From: Hymenobacter rubripertinctus
GTDB lineage: Bacteria; Bacteroidota; Bacteroidia; Cytophagales; Hymenobacteraceae
NCBI RefSeq assembly: GCF_003583925.1
Contig: NZ_QYCN01000022.1
Location: forward strand, 30,296 to 86,992
Length of the DNA stretch: 56,697 nucleotides
Direction: 5' to 3'
Under the pieces are notes generated by a model. The model ran no database searches. It worked only from the letters and a program-made list of their open reading frames with translations, and was not told the DNA's origin. The position numbers and the translations under genes were made by a program. Positions 8,767 through 15,624 of the stretch are shown here, piece by piece. Within the stretch, counting starts at the first letter, position 1. Each line of letters begins with the position of its first letter.

Positions 8767-9123
8767 ATGACGAACGATGATCTGCAACAAGCCAGCGCCT
8801 GGACCCGCAACTACCGGGACCAGAATCCCAATGGCATTAAAGCCCACTGCCTGTCCGCCGAAACCCTGCAAGGCATCCTGAGCCAGTCCGGCTGCGTGGG
8901 CGTGCGGGCTTATTATGGATTAGACGAAGTGGGAGCTCCCAAGCTAGTGCTGGTTGGTTACGATGCCAACCAGCACGACATTTTACCCGCTTCGCCAGAA
9001 ATGGTGCCGCAAAGTATGGACGGCAGAACATCAGCCGACGAAACTGATCTGCCCGTGAGCATCAGCATTAATAATCAGCCGTGCCCTCCTTGCTGTAGTC
9101 TACAGAATACGTTGAATAGTTAA
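8767..9123 (+). CDS. Small protein with C-terminal cysteine cluster, unknown function
   Basis: A 118-residue protein with no export signal. The N-terminal part is helical (DLQQASAWTRNYRDQNP), the middle resembles a small alpha/beta unit (GVRAYYGLDEVGAPKLVLVGYD), and the C-terminus after an acidic stretch ends in NNQPCPPCCSLQNTLNS, a cluster of three Cys with two Pro. From memory, similar small proteins ending in Cys-Pro-rich motifs occur in many Bacteroidota next to membrane proteins; no function is established that I know of. Its stop codon overlaps the start of the next gene in TAATG, so the two are translationally coupled. The tail could bind a metal, form disulfides or be processed; none of this is shown. 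Confidence 0.7.
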   Translation: MTNDDLQQASAWTRNYRDQNPNGIKAHCLSAETLQGILSQSGCVGVRAYYGLDEVGAPKLVLVGYDANQHDILPASPEMVPQSMDGRTSADETDLPVSISINNQPCPPCCSLQNTLNS

Positions 9124-9830
9124 TGCTGCTAATATCAGTACCTCACGCAATGCCTGTCTGGTTTAAGGCCTTCTGTGACATTGTGGAAGCAATAGCGTAC
9201 ACCTTCATGCTTGTTCCAGCCACTTTAGCCGTCTATAAAAGGCGCTCTTTACGTGGTGGTATGCGAATATTAGCATACCTGCCTGCCTATCTGTTTGGCA
9301 TGTTCGTACTGACACGCATTGGAAATTATATTTTTCACTACAATCTACCCTTCATTCATATATCTACTATCGGCGAAACACTGCTATATATCAAGATATA
9401 TCACGATGAATTTATCGACAAAAAGGCCAAGCAGCATATACGCATTCTAGCTGCTATATTCTTATTATTTGCATTTATAGATTCTTTATGGCTGGAAGGT
9501 TTCGACAAAATAAACTCGTATACGAACTTAGTCGAAAGTGTTTTTATTATAGGTTTATCATTTTTATTCTTTGAAAGAATAGCTATTCAAAAAAGACAAA
9601 TTCCCATTCAAAAAATTCCTTTGTTTGTAGCAACCGTAGGCATAGTAATTTATTTATCCGGAACTATTATATTATATCTTACTGTTAACCATTTCATTGT
9701 TTTTAATGATGAGTACAACGCACGAAAAATATATTTATTCAATTCATTATTAGTTTTGTTATTAGCAATAACATTGTTTCGATCTTTTTTATTAATCAAT
9801 ATAGAACATAAAAAAGCAACAATTATATAA
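9123..9830 (+). CDS. Multi-pass membrane protein, unknown function, AT-rich
   Basis: A 235-residue integral membrane protein with about seven hydrophobic segments, roughly at residues 13-33, 45-68, 75-92, 105-122, 132-150, 165-188 and 208-226. The two halves of the chain are separated by the polar loop FFERIAIQKRQIPIQKI. No catalytic or sensor domain is attached and I cannot name the family; the layout resembles stand-alone 7TM sensor modules. The gene starts inside the stop codon of its upstream partner. Its 3' half is strikingly AT-rich compared with the window, which suggests a different origin or relaxed selection. Confidence 0.72.
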   Translation: MLLISVPHAMPVWFKAFCDIVEAIAYTFMLVPATLAVYKRRSLRGGMRILAYLPAYLFGMFVLTRIGNYIFHYNLPFIHISTIGETLLYIKIYHDEFIDKKAKQHIRILAAIFLLFAFIDSLWLEGFDKINSYTNLVESVFIIGLSFLFFERIAIQKRQIPIQKIPLFVATVGIVIYLSGTIILYLTVNHFIVFNDEYNARKIYLFNSLLVLLLAITLFRSFLLINIEHKKATII

Positions 9831-10196
9831 AAAAATCAACATGCAATATATACATATATTGCCACTATAATTACCAGCTATATAGCGGCTGCGCGAACAG
9901 CATCATTTCGCCATTGATTCCCTCCACCACTTAACTCATTTATATCGGTTTCGTGAACCATAGACCTGATCTGTAAGGACACGTCTCTACATCTTGTCGT
10001 CCGCGCCGTTGGTCCGTTACCATTCAACGAGCAGCCAGAAAGATGCGTCGCTTGTATGATGTAGTGCCTTTCAAGTGAAAGGTAGCCAGCTCCTCGAAAC
10101 GGGGACACCTTGCGTCTCGAAAGGCAGCGCCTTGTCCCTGACCTTATAATGCAGGTTTTGTGCCCCGTTTCATTGTTTTTACCTGAAGACTGCACA

Positions 10197-10349
10197 GAAG
10201 CTGTTTAGAAAGTCAAAAAATCTGTCATCCTGCGCTTGCGAAGCGCCTTATTAAGCGGGCCTATTTCGACTTATTTCCGAGTTGTGCGGACGTGATAAGG
10301 CGCTTCGCAAGCGCAGGATGACAGACTTTTTGACTTTCTAAACAGCTTC
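10197..10349. repeat. Long palindromic element, MITE-like
   Basis: Two 57-base arms (10197-10253 and 10293-10349) are reverse complements with only two mismatches, around a 39-base spacer. The ends read GAAGCTGTTTAG outward on both sides; the inner arm includes CATCCTGCGCTTGCGAAG, similar in style to interspersed GTCATCCTG...GCGAAG repeats I recall from Bacteroidota genomes. No target-site duplication is visible next to the ends. It is too long and symmetric for an ordinary terminator. Confidence 0.75.
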
Positions 10350-10582
10350 ATTAATTTAGCGAGCGATATCTCATAAATACAGTTCCCGAATTCTACCCTT
10401 CCCTGCGCGCCATTCATTTCGGCCTGCTGCTGTACCTCTTATAGCGCTCTTCCCGATGGGCGTAACGCCACGCCACGCCCTGCCCCGGTGGCTGCGGTTG
10501 CGGCTGGGGTGGCGGCCCCCGGGCAAAAGGTGGCAGTATCGGGTACTCCCGCCGCATCTGGTAGGATAAATCCTTTTATCTT

Positions 10583-10616
10583 GAGCCAGTAACCCGGCCA
10601 GCCGGGTTACTGGCTC
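10583..10616. promoter_or_regulatory. Perfect hairpin directly before the sensor kinase start
   Basis: A 16-base perfect stem (10583-10598 with 10601-10616) with a 2-base spacer ends 8 bases before the kinase ATG at 10625. There is no T run after it, so a leader structure affecting translation is as likely as a terminator. Confidence 0.55.
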
Positions 10617-10624
10617 CCTCCTCT

Positions 10625-11437
10625 ATGCCCGACGCGCTCCTGCCCCTGGTCCTCGTGACGCCCATCCTGCTGCTGCTGGCCCTGGGCATCGTGGGGTTTG
10701 TGGTGCGCTACCAGCGCCGCCTGATTCAGCAGCAGCTGGAAATGCAGGAGCTGCACGAAACCGGCCAGCAACAGGCCCTGGAGGCAGCGTTGCTGGCCCA
10801 GGAAGAGGAACGCCGCCGCATTGCCGGCGACCTGCACGATGGGGTGGGTACTACGCTGGCCATCGTCAAGCTCCACCTCAACACGCTCAACCAGCCCGAG
10901 CTCACTCAGGAAGCCACCCTGCTGCTCGATCAGGCCATTAATGAGGTGCGGCGGATTTCGCGCAACCTGCTGCCGGCGGCCCTCCAGAAATTCGGGCTTT
11001 CCTTTGCCCTGGAGGCCCTGGCGCGCACTATTCCGGCCGACGGGCCTACCCAGGTGAGCGTGGAGCAGCACGGCCAGCCCCACCGCCTCGATGCCCAGTA
11101 CGAGCTGATTGTGTACCGGGTGGTGCAGGAGCTGCTGGGCAACGGCCTGCGCCACGCCCACGCCAGCCAGATTCACGTGGTCGTGGAGTTCGGCCCCGAG
11201 GCCTTGGCATTGCGCTACTCCGACAACGGTATCGGCTTCGACCCCACCCTACCCGACCAGCCCCCGCTCCCGGGCTCCCGTACCGGTTTGGGCCTCACCA
11301 ACCTGCGCAGCCGCGTGGGCGTTCTGCGGGGTACCCTGCGCCACGAATCAGCCCCCGGGCAGGGCACCAAGGTTTGGATTTCGTTGCCGCTCCCGTATCT
11401 TGTTACCAATCAGCCCTCTACTTTACCCCTGGCATGA
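10625..11437 (+). CDS. HisKA_3 sensor histidine kinase
   Basis: A short, membrane-anchored kinase of 270 residues. One transmembrane helix (about 5-27) is followed by a coiled coil, the HisKA_3 dimerisation domain with phospho-acceptor His71 in RRRIAGDLHDGVG, and an HATPase domain with N box (Asn173 in LLGNGLRHAHA), Asp200-Gly (SDNGIGFD) and the GLGLTNLRSRV loop at 221-231. There is no extracellular or PAS sensor domain, so the signal must come from a partner, possibly the upstream membrane protein. Its stop overlaps the regulator's start (ATGA). Kinases of this class phosphorylate NarL/LuxR regulators. Confidence 0.93.
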   Translation: MPDALLPLVLVTPILLLLALGIVGFVVRYQRRLIQQQLEMQELHETGQQQALEAALLAQEEERRRIAGDLHDGVGTTLAIVKLHLNTLNQPELTQEATLLLDQAINEVRRISRNLLPAALQKFGLSFALEALARTIPADGPTQVSVEQHGQPHRLDAQYELIVYRVVQELLGNGLRHAHASQIHVVVEFGPEALALRYSDNGIGFDPTLPDQPPLPGSRTGLGLTNLRSRVGVLRGTLRHESAPGQGTKVWISLPLPYLVTNQPSTLPLA

Positions 11438-11859
11438 CCACACCTTCCATACGCCTCGCCGTAGTTGACGACCATATTCTGTTCCGCAAGGGCCTGCGTG
11501 CCCTCATCAGTGGCTTCCCCGGCATGGAGGTTCTCTTTGAAGCCGGCGACGGCCAGGAGCTACTCGAACACCTCGACCACGGCACTATTCCCGACGTGAT
11601 TCTCATGGATTTGCAGATGCCCGTGCTCGACGGCCTGCAAACCGTGCGCCTGCTGCGCGCCCAGTACCCGCAGGTGCGCTCGATCATCATCTCCATGCAC
11701 GATGAGCCCGAACTCATCGACTCGCTGCGGGCCGAAGGAGCCCACGGCTACCTGCTGAAAAACGCCAGCCCGGAGGAGGTGCTGGGGACCATCCAGCACG
11801 TCATCACCCTCAAGCCCGGCCCTATCCCACCCCGCCCGCTGCTGTCGGTTTCGCTTTAA
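11434..11859 (+). CDS. Response regulator, receiver domain only
   Basis: A 141-residue NarL-type receiver: acidic pair Asp12-Asp13 (AVVDDHILFRKGLRAL), phospho-acceptor Asp59 (ILMDLQMPVLDG), Ser87 (ISMHD) and Lys109 (GYLLKNASPEEV) are all present. Regulators with this receiver normally continue into a LuxR helix-turn-helix for about 215 residues; here the chain stops after IQHVITLKPGPIPP and only some 25 bases separate the stop from a terminator, so no HTH can follow in any frame. Either it acts through protein contacts, or it is a truncated gene. It is translationally coupled to the kinase. Confidence 0.9.
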   Translation: MTTPSIRLAVVDDHILFRKGLRALISGFPGMEVLFEAGDGQELLEHLDHGTIPDVILMDLQMPVLDGLQTVRLLRAQYPQVRSIIISMHDEPELIDSLRAEGAHGYLLKNASPEEVLGTIQHVITLKPGPIPPRPLLSVSL

Positions 11860-11885
11860 TCCGCGCCGGGGCCAGGCTGCTTTGC

Positions 11886-11959
11886 CAACGCACTGCTTGC
11901 GCATACAAAGAGCCGCTCCGGTACCGGGGCGGCTCTTTGTATGCGCAAGCAGTGCGTTG
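11886..11959. terminator. Bidirectional hairpin terminator
   Basis: Perfect 31-base arms (11886-11916 and 11929-11959) around a 12-base loop that is itself palindromic (CCGGTACCGG). It separates the response regulator from the convergent TonB receptor gene. Confidence 0.85.
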
Positions 11960-11964
11960 TTTGG

Positions 11965-14766
11965 TTACAGGCCCACCGACAGGCCCACGGTGAACGTGCG
12001 GCCCCGGTTGAAGAAGGCATTCAGCAGGTTCGGGTTGGCAACGTTCGAGCTGTTGCGGTTCGAGACGTCGGTGAAGTAATACTCATTGAGCACGTTCAGC
12101 ACCGAGGCCCGCAGGCCGATCCGCACCTTGTCGTTATACACTGGCTTGAGCTCGTAGCCGAAGTGCAGGTCCAGGTTTTTGGTGGTGGGCAGACGGTAGG
12201 CATCAGTACGGGAGTCTTCTTCTAGAATGCTTTCGGGGTTGAAGGCCGCGTAATACTTCGAGAATACCAGAAAAGATGGCCGCACGTACAACCCGCGGAT
12301 CGGCTCGTAGCGCAAGCCCAGCTGAAACTGGTTCTGGGCCGCGTCGCCCACATGCACGCCATCCAGGTACACCGGCTGGTCGATCTGGCCGATCTGTTCG
12401 TTCGATTCGTTGGTCTGGTTCAGCAGGCCCTTACCCGTCCAGCGCCAGTCGGCCACCGAAATGGCGGCGTTGAGTTGCAGGCTGCGGCTGATTTCCTGGG
12501 CCACGCTCATTTCCACGCCCATGTGGCGGGCATTGATGTTGCGCACCGTGCTGTACACCACTTCCCCCGTGGCCGTAGAAACGGAGTTGGTGGATTTGTT
12601 GGCCCAGAGCGTGTAATAGGCGTTTAGGGTTGCCTTCAGGCTGGGGTAGCTGATGCCGTAGCCGGCCTCTACGCTGGTGATGCCCTCGGGCTTCACGTTT
12701 TTGTAGAGCAGCCCCTGGGACGTGTACACCTGGTTGAAGAAGGGCACCTTGCTGTTGTAGCCCACGTTCACGAACAGGTTGTTGCGCTCCGTGATGTTGT
12801 AGTTGGCTCCGGCCTTCACGCTGTAGCCCGTGAAATCGGCCCAGGGCGTTTCCAGGTTCTGGCCGTCGGCGTTGGTGTAGGTTTGGCCGTTTACCGTAAC
12901 GGGCTTTTCGAAGGGCACGTCGTAGGCTTTGCCATCCACAGTTACCTGCTTAGCCCGGAAAAAGTCGATGCGCTTGTACCGGATCTGGGAAATCGTGCCG
13001 CTTACTACGGCCGACAGCACCGGGGTTTTGTATTCGATCTGGCCGTAGCCGCCGGCCCACTGGGTTTTACCGTCGTAGTTATAGCTGATTTTGTCGCCTT
13101 CGCGCAGGCGGGTGCCGGGGGCCTCGTTCAGGTTGCCGGTGGTGCGGGTGGTACCCGGCGTGTAGTTGAGGTGGGTGTAGTCGCCGCCCAGCAGGTCGCG
13201 TACTTCGCGGTAGTGCAGGCCCCGATACAGGCGCCCGTCGAGGCCGGCGGAGAGGGTGAGCTTGTCAGACAGTGCATAGTCGGCCCCTACTACGCCGCCG
13301 TACCAGCGGTGGCTGTTCACACTGTTAACTAAAAACTGGCTGGACCGCCGCTCCTGCGTGAACAGCGTGTCGTTCTTACGGGTAACCGGGTTGAGCACGA
13401 AAGGATAGTTGCGGACATTGGCGTTGTAGATGCCCTGAAAGTCCGTCTGGCCATTGGCCGTGCTGATGGTGCTGCTGTTACCAGTGGTCAGGCCGCTTAC
13501 GCCCCCGCCATTGCCGAACGAGGCGTAGGCCACCGCACTCAGGAACAGCTTGTCGTTCACCTGCCAGTAGTCGTTGAGGTTGATCTGGGGTTTGTGGTAG
13601 TAGTTGCTCCGCTCGTTCAGGGTTTCTTTGTCGCCCACGTTGGTTACTTCCCGGGTAACCGGGTTGCGGTCGTACCGAGTGAGCGTGCCCCAGTATTGGT
13701 TGTAGTCGAAGCCCCGGTTGCCGCCGGCAATGGGGTTAGCGCCGATTTCCCGGGCTTTGGCAGTCGAGTACAGGCCCACCGGCTGGGCGAAGCTGCGCTG
13801 GCCGTGGCTCTGGGGCGAGCCCATGCCCGTGAGCGAGAGGCGGTGGCGGCCCAGGCGCTTGCTGATGTTGCCAAAGTACGTCCAGGCATCGTCAAACGTC
13901 TTGTCCACCCAGCCATCGGAGGTGCGGCGGGAGCCGAAGGCGGTAACGGCCCAGTCGCCCTTGAGCGTGCCGCTGCTCAGCATCAGCGAAGACTTGAAGT
14001 AGTTGTTGGAGCCGGTTTCAACCCGGGCCAGGGCAGCCTTCTTGTCGTCGAAACCTTTGGTGAGTACGTTGATGGTACCACCGATAGAAGGCACCGAAAT
14101 TTTGGAAGCCGACAAGCCGCGCTGCACTTGCAGGCTCTTGGTCACGTCGCCCAAATCCCAGTTCGACCAGAACACCTGGCCTGTTTCCATGTCGTTGACG
14201 GGCACCCCGTTCACGAGCACGGCCACGTTGCGCTGGTCGAAGCCCCGGATGTTGATGCGGGAGTCGCCGGCCCCGCCGCCGCCCTGGGTGGCGTACACGC
14301 CGGGCGTTTCGTTGAGAATCAAGGGCAGGTCGCGGTTGCCCAGGGTTTCGCGCAGCTTCACCTCGCTTACGGCCGCGAAGGCCACGGGCGTGGAACGCTC
14401 CACGGCCACCCCCAACGAGCCCACTACCTGCACTTCACTCAGCGTAGCCCCATCCGACACCAGGTTGAAGGTTGCGGTGGCATTCTGGGTGGTCACCTTC
14501 ACCTGTTGCTCCAGCACTTTGTAGCCGATGAAGGAGGCCCGCACAGTATAAGTGCCCGGCTTGAGACCCGGCACAATGTAGCTGCCGCTTTCCTCGGCCC
14601 CGGCCCCCGTGTTGGTCCCGTCGCCCACTACCTGCACCGTCGCGCCGGGCAGCGCTTCGCCGGAAAGCTTATCAAGGATGCGCCCCTTAATAGCGAAGGT
14701 GTTCTGACCCAGCGCCGACAAAGCGGCCAGGCAAACCAATACAAAAGAAAGTAAGGTGTGTTTCAT
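11965..14766 (-). CDS. TonB-dependent outer-membrane receptor
   Basis: A 933-residue active-transport receptor of the outer membrane. The signal peptide (MKHTLLSFVLVCLAALSALG) is followed by a carboxypeptidase-regulatory-like domain (about 24-112: IKGRILDKLSGEALPGATVQV, GLKPGTYTVRASFIGYK), a plug (about 125-240: LPLILNETPGVYATQGGG, INIRGFDQRNVAVLVNGVPV) and a large beta-barrel ending in a hydrophobic strand (FTVGLSVGL). The regulatory-like domain is characteristic of Bacteroidota. There is no SusD partner beside it, so it is probably not a glycan receptor of SusCD type; siderophore or another substrate cannot be told. Confidence 0.93.
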   Translation of the reverse strand: MKHTLLSFVLVCLAALSALGQNTFAIKGRILDKLSGEALPGATVQVVGDGTNTGAGAEESGSYIVPGLKPGTYTVRASFIGYKVLEQQVKVTTQNATATFNLVSDGATLSEVQVVGSLGVAVERSTPVAFAAVSEVKLRETLGNRDLPLILNETPGVYATQGGGGAGDSRINIRGFDQRNVAVLVNGVPVNDMETGQVFWSNWDLGDVTKSLQVQRGLSASKISVPSIGGTINVLTKGFDDKKAALARVETGSNNYFKSSLMLSSGTLKGDWAVTAFGSRRTSDGWVDKTFDDAWTYFGNISKRLGRHRLSLTGMGSPQSHGQRSFAQPVGLYSTAKAREIGANPIAGGNRGFDYNQYWGTLTRYDRNPVTREVTNVGDKETLNERSNYYHKPQINLNDYWQVNDKLFLSAVAYASFGNGGGVSGLTTGNSSTISTANGQTDFQGIYNANVRNYPFVLNPVTRKNDTLFTQERRSSQFLVNSVNSHRWYGGVVGADYALSDKLTLSAGLDGRLYRGLHYREVRDLLGGDYTHLNYTPGTTRTTGNLNEAPGTRLREGDKISYNYDGKTQWAGGYGQIEYKTPVLSAVVSGTISQIRYKRIDFFRAKQVTVDGKAYDVPFEKPVTVNGQTYTNADGQNLETPWADFTGYSVKAGANYNITERNNLFVNVGYNSKVPFFNQVYTSQGLLYKNVKPEGITSVEAGYGISYPSLKATLNAYYTLWANKSTNSVSTATGEVVYSTVRNINARHMGVEMSVAQEISRSLQLNAAISVADWRWTGKGLLNQTNESNEQIGQIDQPVYLDGVHVGDAAQNQFQLGLRYEPIRGLYVRPSFLVFSKYYAAFNPESILEEDSRTDAYRLPTTKNLDLHFGYELKPVYNDKVRIGLRASVLNVLNEYYFTDVSNRNSSNVANPNLLNAFFNRGRTFTVGLSVGL

Positions 14767-14922
14767 GCAGTAGTCCTAGGGGTGCAGCGTTTGCACAGGC
14801 AAAGGTAAGGGTTTGAGAAGTAGCAGGAAACCGAAAAAAAGGCTGGATTCACTATTTCCGCGAACCAACAGAATTGCGCACTGCCGGTGCGCCCGGGCGT
14901 CTTCTGCCGCACCAGTGGCCAG

Positions 14923-14961
14923 GCGCCCTGTGCGCCCTGTGCGCCCTGTGCGCCCTGTGCG
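14923..14961. repeat. Four tandem copies of a 9-base unit
   Basis: GCGCCCTGT is repeated exactly four times, followed by GCG, in the spacer between the TonB receptor start and the alkyltransferase-like gene end. A unit of three codons would code Ala-Gln-Gly on the minus strand, but no gene is supported there. Confidence 0.85.
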
Positions 14962-14988
14962 CTGCTTACGGAGTTGTTCGGTTGCGCG

Positions 14989-15024
14989 GCCCCGCCCATA
15001 GCGGGCGGCCGCTATGGGCGGGGC
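14989..15024 (-). terminator. Hairpin at the end of the alkyltransferase-like gene
   Basis: Perfect 16-base arms (14989-15004 and 15009-15024) with a 4-base loop directly abut the stop codon at 15025. There is no clear T run, so terminator function is probable rather than certain. Confidence 0.65.
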
Positions 15025-15378
15025 TTACTCCAGTTCGGTAGCCGGGTCCCAGAATACGGTTTTGAACTCCGCCACCTGATCCTCCACTACGCGCACCCCC
15101 TCCGCCTCCAGGGCCTGCTGCATGGCCGTGGGCGTGGCGAAGTGCAGCCGGCCCGTGAGCTGCCCGTTGCGGTTGATGACGCGGTGAGCCGGCACGTAGG
15201 CGTGGGCGGTGTGGGCGGCCATCATGGCCCAGCCCACCATGCGCGCCCCGTGCCGGGCACCCAGGTAGTGGGCAATGGCCCCGTAGGTCGTCACGCGGCC
15301 CGCCGGCACCAGCCGCACCACCGCATGAACTTCCTGGAAGAAATTACGCTGGGCTTCGGTGGGGTTGCGGGGTATCAT
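15025..15378 (-). CDS. Alkyltransferase-like protein (ATL), DNA lesion binding
   Basis: A 117-residue relative of the DNA-binding half of O6-alkylguanine-DNA alkyltransferase. The fold markers are present: VPAGRVTTYGAIAHYLG (Tyr32), ARMVGWAM (the recognition helix and arginine finger, Arg46) and the active-site segment VPAHRVINRNG, where the methyl-accepting Cys of PCHRV is replaced by Ala64. Proteins with this change bind alkylated guanines without repairing them and hand the lesion to nucleotide excision repair. The substitution is seen directly; the role is from family knowledge. Confidence 0.9.
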   Translation of the reverse strand: MIPRNPTEAQRNFFQEVHAVVRLVPAGRVTTYGAIAHYLGARHGARMVGWAMMAAHTAHAYVPAHRVINRNGQLTGRLHFATPTAMQQALEAEGVRVVEDQVAEFKTVFWDPATELE

Positions 15379-15624
15379 GGGCGTAGTGCGTAGTGAGTGG
15401 AAACGAGCAGGCGGCGCAAGTAGGGCAAACGGGAGGTCAAACTCACTATTTCACCACCTTCCCACTTCACCGCCGGCGCAACCCCGGCGCATTTTCGGTG
15501 TCTTACCCCCGTTATCCAGTCCGGTGCCGCCTTGCACCAACCTGCGGCAGGAGCGCTGCGTTGTGAGTGTTACAACGGGTGCCTGCGCAGTGAGGCCGCC
15601 CGGTAACCGCCGTTGAAATTCCCC

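Larger units (their letters stand above)
9831..10624. other. Long non-coding spacer between membrane protein and sensor kinase
   Basis: About 790 bases without a supportable gene. The first 50 bases are very AT-rich. The remainder holds a 153-base palindromic element (described separately), a GC-rich stretch and a hairpin just before the kinase start. A 105-codon minus-strand frame at 9878-10195 has no recognisable protein character. Confidence 0.6.

Noticed and set aside
9878..10195. 105-codon minus-strand frame in the spacer
   Set aside because: No recognisable motifs, unusual Arg/Ser/Cys mix, and no promoter or terminator supports it.
10197..10349. CRISPR-like repeat
   Set aside because: Only two inverted arms exist; there are no direct repeats with spacers and no cas genes.
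11886..11959. Attachment site or recombination site at the perfect inverted repeat
   Set aside because: Placement between convergent genes and loop structure fit a bidirectional terminator better; no integrase is nearby.
14763..14999. 78-codon minus-strand frame containing Ala-Gln-Gly repeats
   Set aside because: It is produced by the 9-base tandem repeat and overlaps the TonB receptor start; no domain is seen.
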